This document shows, piece after piece, positions 26,825-35,786 of a stretch of DNA of 57,797 bases; position 1 is the stretch's first letter; each line of letters begins with the position of its first letter. Below the pieces are notes generated by a model. That model was not told the origin of the DNA. It searched no databases and saw only the letters and a program-made list of their open reading frames with translations. This DNA comes from an uncultured Porphyromonadaceae bacterium (GTDB lineage Bacteria > Bacteroidota > Bacteroidia > Bacteroidales > Muribaculaceae): assembly GCA_945873625.1 (NCBI GenBank), contig CAMCDS010000014.1, forward strand, positions 1 through 57,797. Direction: 5' to 3'. The translations under genes were made by a program, and so were the position numbers.

Positions 26825-27487
26825 ATGAACCAGCGCTCCGACAATAATTACTACCTTTCCATAGCCAAGCAAGACTTGGCCGCGCTTGACGCCGCCAGAT
26901 TCGACGGTCCGATTATCGTAGTCGACACCGCCGAGAAGGCCGACGCAGCCCTTAAGGAGCTGCGCGGGGCCGACATTATCGGATTCGATACCGAGACACG
27001 CCCGACGTTCAAGAAGGGTGCCGTCAACGAAGTGGCTCTGGTTCAGCTGTCGACACGCAAAAAGTGTTTCCTTTTCCGAATCAACATCCTCGGGCTGGTG
27101 TCGCAGCTCATAAGCCTGCTCGAAGACGAGGCGATAACCAAAGTCGGACTCTCGGTGCACGACGACTTCCACAACCTTCACCGTCTTGCCGAGTTCGAGC
27201 CACGTGGCTTCATCGACCTGCAGCACTTCGTCAAGGATTTCAAGATCAGCGACAACAGCCTCACGCGCATTTATGCCATCCTCTTCGGCAAGCGCATCTC
27301 GAAGGGACAGCGGCTCACCAACTGGGAGGCCGATACCCTCTCGCCCGCGCAGAAGGCCTACGCCTCTCTCGACGCCACGGCATGCGTGGAAATCTACGAC
27401 AAGCTGATGTCGGGAACATTCAACCCCGCCGACTCACGCTTCATACACTATCGCGAGGAGGACAACACCGAGTCTGAAAACAAATAA
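26825..27487 (+). CDS. DEDDy 3'-5' exonuclease domain protein (RNase D-like)
   Basis: The 220-residue protein is essentially one DEDD exonuclease domain: GFDTETRPTFKKG (Exo I, Asp and Glu), VGLSVHDDFHNLHRL (Exo II) and YASLDATACVEIY (Exo III, a YxxxD pattern that makes it the DEDDy type). The HRDC domains of true RNase D are missing, so it resembles the stand-alone 3'-5' exonuclease group common in Bacteroidota; RNA or DNA as substrate cannot be told. The ATG at 26825 (MNQRSDNNYYLS) is chosen because the upstream open part overlaps the promoter element. The small membrane protein gene begins 10 nt after its stop. Confidence 0.88.
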   Translation: MNQRSDNNYYLSIAKQDLAALDAARFDGPIIVVDTAEKADAALKELRGADIIGFDTETRPTFKKGAVNEVALVQLSTRKKCFLFRINILGLVSQLISLLEDEAITKVGLSVHDDFHNLHRLAEFEPRGFIDLQHFVKDFKISDNSLTRIYAILFGKRISKGQRLTNWEADTLSPAQKAYASLDATACVEIYDKLMSGTFNPADSRFIHYREEDNTESENK

Positions 27488-27497
27488 TCACCTAAGC

Positions 27498-27740
27498 ATG
27501 CGCAACAAGATGTATATATGGCTTCCGCTCGTGATGCTCGTATACCTCGGCTTCATGGCATTCAGCTTCAAGGATGAACTGCTCGGAGCGGGACGCTACT
27601 TTCAGTTTTACGGCACGATAGGCATCGAGCTTGTGGTGATAGTGCTTCTCTTCTTTTTCCTCCGTCGCAAATCCCGTATGCAGGAGAGGCGTCGCCGTGA
27701 GGAGAGGGAACTCGATGAGCGCAACCGCCGACAGAACTGA
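27498..27740 (+). CDS. Small two-span membrane protein, function unknown
   Basis: The 80-residue product has two predicted membrane helices (IWLPLVMLVYLGFMAF and GIELVVIVLLFFFLR) joined by a short loop, and a highly charged C-terminal tail of alternating Arg and Glu (MQERRRREERELDERNRR) that should be helical and cytoplasmic. It starts 10 nt after the exonuclease stop and ends just before a good terminator, so it belongs to that transcript. I do not recognise a family. It looks real from its spacing, composition and clean ATG. Confidence 0.75.
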   Translation: MRNKMYIWLPLVMLVYLGFMAFSFKDELLGAGRYFQFYGTIGIELVVIVLLFFFLRRKSRMQERRRREERELDERNRRQN

Positions 27741-27762
27741 GAGACTATTCCCAAACAGCTAT

Positions 27763-27805
27763 CAGGCCATAGATGATTGACACATCTGTGGCCTGTTTCC
27801 TTTTC
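27763..27805 (+). terminator. Terminator after the small membrane protein gene
   Basis: CAGGCCATAGATG (27763-27775) pairs with CATCTGTGGCCTG (27783-27795), one mismatch, across a 7-nt loop. TTTCCTTTTCC follows. Confidence 0.75.
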
Positions 27806-27885
27806 CTGCTCCGAAATAGACGGTTGCCAAAAAGCCGTATCCAAGATTAGAGTAAGGGGGTATAAAAAAAGAATAGGTGAGGTTA

Positions 27886-27975
27886 TAAAAAGAACAAAGG
27901 GTGATAACCTTCGCGGTCGCACCCTTTATAAGTTTCTACAGGTAAAAAATCTTAAGGTAAAAAAGATTGTTTAGG
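27886..27975 (-). ncRNA. Predicted small RNA, about 90 nt, intergenic
   Basis: An exact promoter match on the minus strand (27982-28012) fires into a gap with no open frame. About 50 nt later comes a strong terminator: AAAGGGTG (27896-27903) pairs with CACCCTTT (27920-27927), with an inner ACC/GGT stem and a GCGAA loop. On the minus strand this is followed by GTTCTTTTTAT. The transcript ends there, well before the convergent membrane protein gene. Its 5' half is U-rich and carries two copies of TTTTTTACC (27941-27951 and 27956-27967), which could be pairing sites for mRNAs. A short leader for a lost gene is the alternative. I know of no named RNA it matches. Confidence 0.5.
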
Positions 27976-27981
27976 TCGGTG

Positions 27982-28012
27982 CAAAGGTAGGCACTTTATT
28001 TGAATGTGCAAA
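27982..28012 (-). promoter_or_regulatory. Promoter of the predicted small RNA
   Basis: On the minus strand: TTTG (28012-28009), a 19-nt spacer, TACCTTTG (27989-27982). It lies 43 nt after the end of the lpxH-like gene and points to the intergenic gap. Confidence 0.65.
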
Positions 28013-28054
28013 ATTATTTTTGACAAAATGTTATAAAACATGTTGTAAAACATA

Positions 28055-28834
28055 TTATCGCCCACCCCACGCGCTTACTTTTAGCTCGTTTCCGTCAAAT
28101 TCCGCATAGTCGAAGGTCGAAATCCACCCACCCAGCGTAAGCGCCGCACCCCCTCCCGGAAGCTCGCGGCGGGCCTGGAAATGCACGTGTCCGAATATAT
28201 AAAAGTCGATTTCGGGGTGGCTGCGGTGATGGCTCTCGGCGAAGTCGAGAAGCGACTCCGCCCCTGTGCGTCCCTCGGCTTCGGCCCGCTCGTCAGCGCC
28301 TGCCTTGCGGCTGCTGCGGCTCCACCCGAGGGCGAACGGAATGGTCCAGCGGGGGTGTATGCCGCTGTAGAGTTTCTGACACACGCGGTTTCGGAAAATG
28401 GCGCGCATGGCCTTAAACACCGGTGTGCGCTTTCCGAGTCCGTCGCCGTGGGCAAGGAAGAAACGTTTGCCGAGAATCTCGCGCTCAAGCGCGCCGTCGA
28501 TCACCTCCACGCCCAGCTCCGAAGGGATATAGTCAAAAATCCAGATGTCGTGGTTGCCGATCATCCAGGTAATCTTCACACCTCTATCGGCCAGCTCGGC
28601 GAGCTTGCCGAAAAAGCGGACATGTCCGCGCGGCACCACATAGCGGTACTCAAACCAATAGTCGAGCACGTCGCCGAGCAGATAAATCTCCGAAGCGCTC
28701 CCGGCTATGGAGTCGAGAAACGCCACTACCCTGCGCTCCGCCTCGATGCGCGAGGCGAAGTAGCGGGCTCCGAGATGCAGGTCGCTGAGGAAATAAGCCT
28801 TTCCGCGCGCCTTGACTCCTTTACAGGTCTCCAT
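28055..28834 (-). CDS. lpxH: UDP-2,3-diacylglucosamine diphosphatase (LpxH-type)
   Basis: The 259-residue calcineurin-like phosphoesterase shows the metal-binding blocks FLSDLHLGARY, YLLGDVLDYWFEYR, WMIGNHDIWIFDY, LAHGDGLGK and FGHVHFQ in order. This set, with the WFEYR stretch after the GD block, is typical of LpxH, which hydrolyses UDP-2,3-diacylglucosamine to lipid X in lipid A synthesis on the inner face of the inner membrane. Length is close to the family norm. It follows the DUF59 gene by 15 nt on the same strand, a likely two-gene operon. Confidence 0.9.
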   Translation of the reverse strand: METCKGVKARGKAYFLSDLHLGARYFASRIEAERRVVAFLDSIAGSASEIYLLGDVLDYWFEYRYVVPRGHVRFFGKLAELADRGVKITWMIGNHDIWIFDYIPSELGVEVIDGALEREILGKRFFLAHGDGLGKRTPVFKAMRAIFRNRVCQKLYSGIHPRWTIPFALGWSRSSRKAGADERAEAEGRTGAESLLDFAESHHRSHPEIDFYIFGHVHFQARRELPGGGAALTLGGWISTFDYAEFDGNELKVSAWGGR

Positions 28835-28849
28835 CCCCCTTCGGCCGCG

Positions 28850-29194
28850 TCAGAGGAATCCGAGTTCGAGCTTGGCCTCCTCGCTCATCATGTCCTGCGT
28901 CCACACGGGATCGAACACGAGACGGAGGTCGACGGCTTCGGGACCTTCGATGCTCACGAGCTTCTGGCGCACGTCTTCGAGAATGAAGTCTGCGGCCGGG
29001 CAGCCCGGAGCAGTCAGCGTCATGTCGACGTGAAGCGTCTTGTCGGCCGGATCATAGTCTATCTTATATATGAGGCCGAGGTCGTAGACGTTGACGGGAA
29101 TTTCGGGATCGAAAACCGTGCGCAGCATCTCGATGGCCTTGCGCGTGATTTCGAGCGAGGCATCGGCCTGGGTGTTCTGATTGTTCTCTTCCAT
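28850..29194 (-). CDS. DUF59/MIP18-family iron-sulfur assembly protein
   Basis: The 114-residue protein is a single DUF59 domain: EMLRTVFDPEIPVNVYDLGL near the start, then DMTLTAPGCPAADFI containing the conserved cysteine, and a short C-terminal helix and strand. Related SufT/PaaD-like proteins help mature Fe-S proteins. Length and the single cysteine motif fit the stand-alone form. A -7 match on the minus strand (29221-29228) lies just upstream. It probably shares a transcript with lpxH, though no functional link is obvious. Confidence 0.9.
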   Translation of the reverse strand: MEENNQNTQADASLEITRKAIEMLRTVFDPEIPVNVYDLGLIYKIDYDPADKTLHVDMTLTAPGCPAADFILEDVRQKLVSIEGPEAVDLRLVFDPVWTQDMMSEEAKLELGFL

Positions 29195-29220
29195 ACTTTA
29201 TATAATGGTTAATCGGAGTG

Positions 29221-29228
29221 CAAAGTTA
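29221..29228 (-). promoter_or_regulatory. -7 element ahead of the DUF59 gene
   Basis: On the minus strand this reads TAACTTTG, matching TAnnTTTG, 27 nt before the ATG. No matching -33 box is seen. Confidence 0.45.
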
Positions 29229-29292
29229 GCAATAAAAAGCCATCCAAGTAAAAATTCAGGCTGATAATGCGGCAGAATGAAGAAAAATCACT

Positions 29293-29300
29293 AATTTTGC
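29293..29300 (+). promoter_or_regulatory. -7 element ahead of the PorT-like pair
   Basis: TAATTTTG followed by C matches the -7 pattern, about 73 nt before the ATG at 29373. The -33 region is not conserved. Confidence 0.45.
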
Positions 29301-29372
29301 AGCTGTCATAACCGGGAAGCCGTCCTCCTCCCTCCGGCGGGGCGCGGACATCCCAGCTAATACTTTTCGAAA

Positions 29373-29993
29373 ATGAAGAATCTCAGACGCATTCTTATGG
29401 GGCTCATGGCCCTCACATTCTGTCTCAGCGCCAATGCCGGAATCCGTTTCGGCGTAAAGGCCGGCCTCAACATCAATAACCTGCATTTCAACAACAAGCT
29501 ATTCGACGCCGGCAACCGTGCGGGCTTCACCGGAGGCGTGATGACTGAAATCATGATTCCCGTGGTCGGCATCGGCTTCGACGCATCGCTGATGTACACC
29601 CGCATGAACTCGCGCGACTATGTCTATATTCCCGTTAACGACGCTATTGACTCCGACGAGATCAGCGCCGGCAAAGACTTCCTCGAGATTCCCATCAACG
29701 TGAAGTATAAACTCTCGCTTCCGGCTGTGGAGAGCTTCATCAAGCCCTACATCTACACCGGCCCGACCATCGCCTTCAAGTTCAACAAGAACACTCTTGA
29801 CTACTGGAAGACCAAGACCTGCCAGGTGGCATGGAACATCGGTCTCGGCGTTGAGCTTATCCGCCACCTGCAGGTGCAGGCCAGCTACGGCTTCGGTATC
29901 AACGACGTGGTCGACAGAATGGGACTCGCGCAGACAAGCGACCTCAAGCTCAAGAACAACTACTGGACCGTAACCGCCGCATGGCTGTTCTGA
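29373..29993 (+). CDS. PorT-family outer-membrane beta-barrel protein, first of a pair
   Basis: The 206-residue protein has a signal peptide (MKNLRRILMGLMALTFCLSANA) followed by PorT-like strands: FGVKAGLNINNLHF, GFTGGVMTEIMIPVVGIGFDASLMYT, FLEIPINVKYKL, IKPYIYTGPTIAFKF and an end at WTVTAAWLF. The EIPINVKYKL and PYIYTGPTI strands are the family landmarks. It should sit in the outer membrane; no function is evident. The gene that follows, 41 nt downstream, encodes a related barrel, so this is a tandem pair from an old duplication. Confidence 0.88.
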   Translation: MKNLRRILMGLMALTFCLSANAGIRFGVKAGLNINNLHFNNKLFDAGNRAGFTGGVMTEIMIPVVGIGFDASLMYTRMNSRDYVYIPVNDAIDSDEISAGKDFLEIPINVKYKLSLPAVESFIKPYIYTGPTIAFKFNKNTLDYWKTKTCQVAWNIGLGVELIRHLQVQASYGFGINDVVDRMGLAQTSDLKLKNNYWTVTAAWLF

Positions 29994-30034
29994 CCGGCGA
30001 AACAGTATAATCATCAATTCAAACTTACCATTAG

Positions 30035-30646
30035 ATGATCAAACGATTAGCGATTCTGCTGGCTATGCTCTCGGCCGTGATTTCGGCATCGGCCGAATTC
30101 CGCTGGGGCGTGGAGGCCGGATACGTCTATTCCGACTTCCACTGGAAGCAGGATCTCGTTACCTCGAAAGGCAGCAGCGGCTTCCAGGCCGGACTGGCCG
30201 GAGAAGTGATGATTCCGGGCGTGGGCTTCGGCATCGACTTCGGACTGATGTACCGCATGCACGGCGGTAAGGTGAACTTCGGCGAACGCAAGGTATGGGC
30301 CTCCGACGGCTTCGGCAACGAGCAGATATGGCTCCATCAGATTGTGCTCCCGCTCCACCTCCGCTTCAAATACACCCGCTTCGGCGGTCTGGAGCGTGTG
30401 TTCGCACCGTTCGCCTACGCCGGTCCCGAATTCAGCTTCACGGTGGCCCACAACAAGCCCACACCCCTCGAATATCCCGCCGGCAGCGTCGGCATCCAGG
30501 TGGGCCTCGGCGCCGAGCTGTTTCAGAAGCTACAGATTTCGGCGGGCTACACGTGGGGCGTTACCTACGAGGTGCGCACCATCAAGCTCGACAATTTCAG
30601 TGCCCGTTCCGAATATGTCAACGTCAACATAGCCTACTTCTTCTGA
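30035..30646 (+). CDS. PorT-family outer-membrane beta-barrel protein, second of a pair
   Basis: The 203-residue protein has a signal peptide (MIKRLAILLAMLSAVISASA) and the same strand plan as its neighbour: WGVEAGYVYSDFHW, FQAGLAGEVMIPGVGFGIDFGLMYR, IVLPLHLRFKY, FAPFAYAGPEFSFTV, and an end at YVNVNIAYFF. The EVMIPGVGFGIDFGLMY block closely matches EIMIPVVGIGFDASLMY in the upstream copy, which shows common descent despite clear divergence elsewhere. A strong terminator follows at 30685-30724, which closes the two-gene unit. Confidence 0.88.
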   Translation: MIKRLAILLAMLSAVISASAEFRWGVEAGYVYSDFHWKQDLVTSKGSSGFQAGLAGEVMIPGVGFGIDFGLMYRMHGGKVNFGERKVWASDGFGNEQIWLHQIVLPLHLRFKYTRFGGLERVFAPFAYAGPEFSFTVAHNKPTPLEYPAGSVGIQVGLGAELFQKLQISAGYTWGVTYEVRTIKLDNFSARSEYVNVNIAYFF

Positions 30647-30684
30647 CCGGCTGAGGCCTGCGCCCCAACCGGCAAGCCATAAAT

Positions 30685-30724
30685 CAGGTTTCGGAGCCGC
30701 GCCGGCGTCGAAACCTGTTTTTTT
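30685..30724 (+). terminator. Terminator of the PorT-like pair
   Basis: CAGGTTTCG (30685-30693) pairs perfectly with CGAAACCTG (30709-30717), followed by seven T residues. Confidence 0.88.
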
Positions 30725-30764
30725 CACACCAAGACACCAGACCCATACCTCACCACCGACCGCC

Positions 30765-33275
30765 ATGCATATCACCTCAGATAACCCTCCCGGCTTCAGA
30801 CCGACTGCCCCGGCCCGCTATGCCGAGGTGCTCCTTCCCCTCCCCATAGAGGGCACTTTCACCTACAGCGTGCCCGAGGAGGAAATGCCTGCCCTGCAGA
30901 GGGGCTGCCGAGTGCTCGTGCAGTTCGGAAGGAAGAAATACTACACGGGCATAGTGGTCGACATCCACGGCAGGGCGCCGAAAGGCTACGACGTAAAGCC
31001 GCTGATAGCCCAGCTCGACGCCGAGCCGGTGGTGCGTCCCCTGCAGCTGAAGTTCTGGGACTGGGTGGCCGGATATTATCTTTGCACCCCGGGCGAGGTG
31101 ATGAAGGCCGCGCTCCCCACCGGTCTCAAGATAGAGAGCGAGACATTCATAGCCCTCAATCCCGATTTCAGGCGCGACGAGGCCGAGCTGTCGGAGACAG
31201 AGTCGATAATCCTCATCGCCCTCGAAGAGAAGAAGAAGATGCGGGTGCAGGATGTGGAGAAGGCCACCGGCATCGACCGCATAGGGAAGGCGCTCGACCG
31301 CCTGATGGACATCGGGGCGGTCGAGGTGTCGGAGCTTGCCATGGAGCATTACCGCCCGCGCACCGAGAACATCGTGGAACTCTGCGCGGAGCGCGACGAC
31401 CACGACCGACTACATTCCTTCTTCGAGCTCACCGGCCGCTCGGCCCGGCAGGAACGGCTGCTGCTCGCCTACATCGAGATGTCGGGATGGATGCGGCAGG
31501 GAGGCGAGCTGAAGGAGGTGCCGAAAAAGACGCTTGTAGAAGCCTCCGGCGCTACGCCCGGCATCTTCAAGGCCCTCGTCGACAAAGGGATATTCCGGGT
31601 GGTGAAGAAGAGCGTCAACCGGTTTAACGTACCTCCGGCGTCCACCAGCAGACCCGCCGCCCTCTCGGCCGCGCAGGCAACGGCCCTCTCGGAGATTGAA
31701 GCGTCGCTGCGCATGCGCGACGTCTGCCTGCTCCACGGCATCACGGGAAGCGGAAAGACCGAAATCTACACCCACCTCATCGCCAAGGCCATGCAGTCGG
31801 GCAAACAGGTGCTTTACCTCGTGCCCGAGATTTCGCTGACCACCCAGCTCACCGACCGCCTTCGCAAGGTGTTCGGCACCGACCTGCTCGTTTACCACTC
31901 GAAGTTCTCCGACAACGAGCGTGTCGACGTCTGGCGGCGGCTGCTTGAGAACCGGCGCCCGATGCTCGTGCTGGGCGTGAGGTCGTCGGTGTTTCTTCCG
32001 CTCTACAACCTCGGCCTCGTGATTATCGACGAGGAACACGAGGCATCGTTCAAGCAATACGACCCGGCTCCGCGCTACAACGCGCGCGACGCCGCCATAA
32101 TGTTCGGAGTGAAACACGGCGCCAAGATTCTCCTCGGCTCGGCCACCCCCTCGGTGGAGACATACTATAAGGCGGTCAACGGCAAATACGGCCTTGTGGA
32201 GCTGAAGGAACGGTATGAGGGAGCCACGCTTCCCGACGTTGAGATAGTCGACATGCGCCGGCAGCGCAAGGAGAAGCTCGCCCGGGGCATCATCTCGAAG
32301 CCGCTCCACGACGCCACCCTCGCCGCACTTGACGACGGGCGGCAGGCCATCATGTTCCAGAACCGGAGGGGATTCGCTCCGGTGGTGGTGTGCCGCGAAT
32401 GTGGCTGGACACCCAAATGCCTCAACTGCGACGTGTCGCCGGTCTACCACAAGCACATCGGACAGCTTCGCTGCCACTACTGCGGCCACGCCTTCCCTCT
32501 GCCCAACGTGTGTCCGGCATGCGGGATGAACGCGCTCGAGATTTTCGGCTACGGCACGGAGCGCATCGCCGAGGAGATGCACGAGGTGTTCGGCGGCTAC
32601 CGCGTGGCACGCATGGACCTCGACACCACGCGCAACAAGGAGGCGTTTCAGGAGATTATCGACGAGTTCGCACGCAAGGAGACCGACATACTCGTCGGCA
32701 CTCAGATGGTGTCGAAAGGGCTTGACTTCGAACGTGTGAGTGTGGTGGGCGTGCTCAATGCCGACACCCTCCTCAACTTTCCCGACTTCCGCAGCGGCGA
32801 ACGCGCCTTCAACATGCTCGAGCAGGTGGCCGGACGCGCCGGACGCCGCGCTGAGAAAGGGCGCGTCATAATCCAGACCACATCCCCCGCCAACCCCGTG
32901 CTCGCCTTCGTGAAGGCCCACGACTACGCCGCATACTATGCCGCCGAGATAGCCGACCGGCAGCGTTTCCGCTATCCTCCGTTCACACGCATAGTCAACA
33001 TCTATCTCAAGCACCGCGACGCGGCTACGGTCGACTCGCTGGCAGTGAGCTATTCCAACGCCCTCAGGCGCGTATTCGGCTCGAGAGTGCTCGGTCCGGA
33101 GAAGCCTTACGTGAGCCGCGTGTCTACATTCTATCTGCAATCGATCATGCTCAAGATCGAGAGCGAGGCCTCGATGGCAAAGGTGAAAGACCTGCTGCGG
33201 CGCATCTACGTGGAGATGGCCGCCGACAGCCGGATGAAGCAGGCCGTGGTCTACTACGACGTCGACCCCGTCTGA
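30765..33275 (+). CDS. priA: Primosomal protein N' (PriA helicase)
   Basis: The 836-residue helicase restarts stalled replication forks by loading the replicative helicase. The N-terminal 3'-DNA-binding domain (YAEVLLPLPIEGTFTYSVP) is followed by a winged helix and then helicase motifs GITGSGKTEIY (Walker A), IIDEEHEASFKQYDPAPRY (DEEH) and LLGSATPSVET. The two-zinc cysteine cluster follows (CRECGWTPKCLNC, then CHYCGH and CPACG), then QVAGRAGR and the C-terminal domain. Length is normal. It is on the same strand as the biotin operon but ends just before that operon's own promoter. Confidence 0.96.
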   Translation: MHITSDNPPGFRPTAPARYAEVLLPLPIEGTFTYSVPEEEMPALQRGCRVLVQFGRKKYYTGIVVDIHGRAPKGYDVKPLIAQLDAEPVVRPLQLKFWDWVAGYYLCTPGEVMKAALPTGLKIESETFIALNPDFRRDEAELSETESIILIALEEKKKMRVQDVEKATGIDRIGKALDRLMDIGAVEVSELAMEHYRPRTENIVELCAERDDHDRLHSFFELTGRSARQERLLLAYIEMSGWMRQGGELKEVPKKTLVEASGATPGIFKALVDKGIFRVVKKSVNRFNVPPASTSRPAALSAAQATALSEIEASLRMRDVCLLHGITGSGKTEIYTHLIAKAMQSGKQVLYLVPEISLTTQLTDRLRKVFGTDLLVYHSKFSDNERVDVWRRLLENRRPMLVLGVRSSVFLPLYNLGLVIIDEEHEASFKQYDPAPRYNARDAAIMFGVKHGAKILLGSATPSVETYYKAVNGKYGLVELKERYEGATLPDVEIVDMRRQRKEKLARGIISKPLHDATLAALDDGRQAIMFQNRRGFAPVVVCRECGWTPKCLNCDVSPVYHKHIGQLRCHYCGHAFPLPNVCPACGMNALEIFGYGTERIAEEMHEVFGGYRVARMDLDTTRNKEAFQEIIDEFARKETDILVGTQMVSKGLDFERVSVVGVLNADTLLNFPDFRSGERAFNMLEQVAGRAGRRAEKGRVIIQTTSPANPVLAFVKAHDYAAYYAAEIADRQRFRYPPFTRIVNIYLKHRDAATVDSLAVSYSNALRRVFGSRVLGPEKPYVSRVSTFYLQSIMLKIESEASMAKVKDLLRRIYVEMAADSRMKQAVVYYDVDPV

Positions 33276-33287
33276 CACGCGCGGAAT

Positions 33288-33318
33288 TTTGCCGTCAGCG
33301 AAAATTTCACTAATTTTG
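33288..33318 (+). promoter_or_regulatory. Promoter of the biotin operon
   Basis: TTTG (33288-33291), a 19-nt spacer, TAATTTTG (33311-33318). It begins 13 nt after the priA stop and predicts a very short leader (about 16 nt) before the bioA ATG. I see no dyad suggesting a biotin repressor site. Confidence 0.75.
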
Positions 33319-33340
33319 TGTCCGCAAAACGACAACTCAA

Positions 33341-34642
33341 ATGAGAAGCGAGATTCAAGACGATTTGCTCCACGACGGTTTCGACCGGGAGCATCTCTGG
33401 CATCCATACACCTCCACCCACGATCCTCTCCCCACATTCAAGGTGGACCACGCCAGCGGGGCTGTAATCACACTCGCCGACGGCACCGAGCTTATCGATG
33501 GCATGTCGTCGTGGTGGTGCGTGATTCACGGCTACAGCCACCCCGTGCTCGTAGAGGCCGCCAAGGCTCAGATCGACCGCATGAGCCACGTGATGTTCGG
33601 CGGTCTCACCCATCAGCCGGCGGTGGACCTCGGCAAGCTGCTGCTCGACATCCTTCCGAAGTCGATGAACCATATCTTCTATGCCGACTCCGGCTCGGTG
33701 GCCACCGAGGTGGCCATGAAGATGGCCATACAGGCAGTGGACGATCCCGCACGCACCAACTTCGCCACCATCCGCTCGGGCTATCACGGCGACACATGGA
33801 ACGCCATGTCGGTCTGCGACCCGGTAACCGGAATGCACGGAGCCTTCGGCAAGGCGCTGCCCATACGTTATTTCGCGCCCTCGCCTGAATGTCGCTTCGA
33901 CGAAGAATGGAATCCGGCCGCCTACGAGCCGATGCGCCGTCTGCTCGACGAGAACGCCGGCAGCATAGCCGGAGTGATTCTCGAGCCGATAGTGCAGGGA
34001 GCCGGAGGAATGAGGTTCTACCATCCGCAGTATCTGCGCGAGCTCCGCAAACAGTGCGACGAGCTGGGCATCATCCTCATATTTGACGAAATAGCCACCG
34101 GATTCGGACGCACCGGCAAGCTCTTCGCCTGCGAACACGCCGGGGTGGAGCCCGACATCATGCTCCTTGGCAAGTGCATCACGGGCGGATTCATGACGTT
34201 CGCAGCCGTGGCCGCAAGCAAGAAAGTGGCCGACCGGATATCCTCCTCGCAGGCAGGAGTGATAATGCATGGCCCGACCTTCATGGGCAATCCGCTCGCA
34301 TGCGCCGTAGCCGTGGCCTCCACCCGCCTGCTGCTCGAATCCCCCTGGCAGGAGCGCATAGAGCGCATATCCGAAATCATGAGGGAGCGGCTCGCCGAGG
34401 CGCGCGACTGGCCCTGCACGGCCGACGTCAGAGTGCTCGGCGGCATCGGAGTGGTGGAGCTGAAGCAATATATCGACAACGTCGGCGACTTCCAGAAACT
34501 GTGTGTCGAAGAAGGTGTATGGATTCGTCCGTTCGCCCACAACGCATACATCATGCCTCCGTTCCTTGCCGTCAGCGACGAGCAGGTGGAGAAGCTCTGC
34601 GACGCCCTGCTCCGCATAATCAAGAAGTTATACTGCAAATGA
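33341..34642 (+). CDS. bioA: Adenosylmethionine-8-amino-7-oxononanoate aminotransferase
   Basis: The 433-residue class III aminotransferase converts KAPA to 7,8-diaminopelargonate with S-adenosylmethionine as amino donor. Typical features are [18 protein letters not shown] at the start, [74 protein letters not shown], and the PLP lysine in LLGKCITGG, followed by [15 protein letters not shown]. Length is normal. It overlaps bioF by 4 nt (ATGA at 34639-34642), which points to translational coupling in the operon bioA-bioF-bioG/C. Confidence 0.96.
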   Translation: MRSEIQDDLLHDGFDREHLWHPYTSTHDPLPTFKVDHASGAVITLADGTELIDGMSSWWCVIHGYSHPVLVEAAKAQIDRMSHVMFGGLTHQPAVDLGKLLLDILPKSMNHIFYADSGSVATEVAMKMAIQAVDDPARTNFATIRSGYHGDTWNAMSVCDPVTGMHGAFGKALPIRYFAPSPECRFDEEWNPAAYEPMRRLLDENAGSIAGVILEPIVQGAGGMRFYHPQYLRELRKQCDELGIILIFDEIATGFGRTGKLFACEHAGVEPDIMLLGKCITGGFMTFAAVAASKKVADRISSSQAGVIMHGPTFMGNPLACAVAVASTRLLLESPWQERIERISEIMRERLAEARDWPCTADVRVLGGIGVVELKQYIDNVGDFQKLCVEEGVWIRPFAHNAYIMPPFLAVSDEQVEKLCDALLRIIKKLYCK

Positions 34643-35784
34643 CCGGAAAGGCTCTCGACGGATACAGGGAGGTGCTCGACCGACTCGAAAGCGAGTCGAG
34701 GCGGCGCTCGGTCAGGGGCGACGCTTCTGAGGAGATGACCGATATGTCGTCAAACGACTATCTCGGCCTCGGCGCGCGCGGCAGCGAGTTCGACGCCGAG
34801 CTGTCGGCCCTCTGTCCCGACGCCGGATTCACATCCTCCGCCTCGCGTCTGCTTGCCGGACGCCAGAGCCACTACCGGATGCTCGAAAGTTATCTCGAAG
34901 AGCAATACGGCCGCCCGGCGCTGCTCTTCAACTCCGGCTATCATGCCAACGTGGGCTGTGCCTCGGCACTGGCTATCCCCGGCACCCTCTTTGTGGCCGA
35001 CAAGGCAATCCACGCCTCAGTGCTCGACGGTTTCGCTGTGGGGAAAGCCGATTTCAGGCGTTTCACCCACAACGACATGGATGCCCTCAGGCGCATCCTC
35101 GACCGGCACGCCGCCGGATATGAGCGCGTGATTGTGGTGGTCGAATCCATCTACAGCATGGACGGCGACGAGGCTCCCTTGCAAGAACTGGCCGCAATCA
35201 AGAGGGAATACCCCGGTCTCTTGCTCTACCTCGACGAGGCCCACGGTGTGGGCGTGAGGGGCAGCCGCGGTCTCGGACTCGCCGAAGAACTGGGTGTGGC
35301 CGACGACTTCGACCTCATAGTGGGCACTTTCGGCAAGGCCCTCGCCTCGGCCGGTGCTTTCGTGATTGCGTCGCCTCTGCTCATCGACTTCCTTGTCAAC
35401 ACCGCCCGCTCCTTCATCTTCTCCACAGCCCTCCCTCCGGTGTGCGCCGCACGCTCGCTGCTGATGATGCGCAAAGCCGCCGGCATGGAGGAAGAACGCC
35501 GACACCTTGCCCGGCTGGCCGACATGCTCCGCGACGGACTTCACCGCATGGGACTCTCTACGGGAAACTCTACCTCTCAGATAGTGCCTCTGATAGTAGG
35601 CGACGCCGCACGCACGCTCCGCATATCGGCGAAGCTGCGCGAGGCAGGATTCGACGCGCTTGCCATACGCCGTCCCACCGTGGCCGCCGGCACGGAACGC
35701 ATAAGGTTCTCCCTCAATTCATCCCTCTCGGAGAGCAACATCTCGACGCTGCTCGCCGTACTGAAAACCATACTTGAAAGCTGA
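34639..35784 (+). CDS. bioF: 8-amino-7-oxononanoate synthase
   Basis: The 381-residue PLP enzyme joins pimeloyl-ACP or -CoA with alanine to make KAPA. Landmarks are [78 protein letters not shown] and the PLP lysine in [14 protein letters not shown]. The start overlaps the bioA stop; an open frame further upstream is only the shifted reading of bioA and is not part of this protein. bioG/C follows after 2 nt. Confidence 0.95.
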   Translation: MTGKALDGYREVLDRLESESRRRSVRGDASEEMTDMSSNDYLGLGARGSEFDAELSALCPDAGFTSSASRLLAGRQSHYRMLESYLEEQYGRPALLFNSGYHANVGCASALAIPGTLFVADKAIHASVLDGFAVGKADFRRFTHNDMDALRRILDRHAAGYERVIVVVESIYSMDGDEAPLQELAAIKREYPGLLLYLDEAHGVGVRGSRGLGLAEELGVADDFDLIVGTFGKALASAGAFVIASPLLIDFLVNTARSFIFSTALPPVCAARSLLMMRKAAGMEEERRHLARLADMLRDGLHRMGLSTGNSTSQIVPLIVGDAARTLRISAKLREAGFDALAIRRPTVAAGTERIRFSLNSSLSESNISTLLAVLKTILES

Positions 35785-35786
35785 CC

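Noticed and set aside
28181..29212. Open frame of 343 codons on the plus strand across lpxH and the DUF59 gene
   Set aside because: It spans two real minus-strand genes and the gap between them, with no recognisable product.
31410..33437. Open frame of 675 codons on the minus strand across priA
   Set aside because: PriA motifs on the plus strand are unambiguous, and the antisense translation is His/Val-rich shadow sequence.
33254..34540. Open frame of 428 codons on the minus strand across bioA
   Set aside because: bioA is certain on the plus strand, and this frame would also run through the biotin operon promoter.
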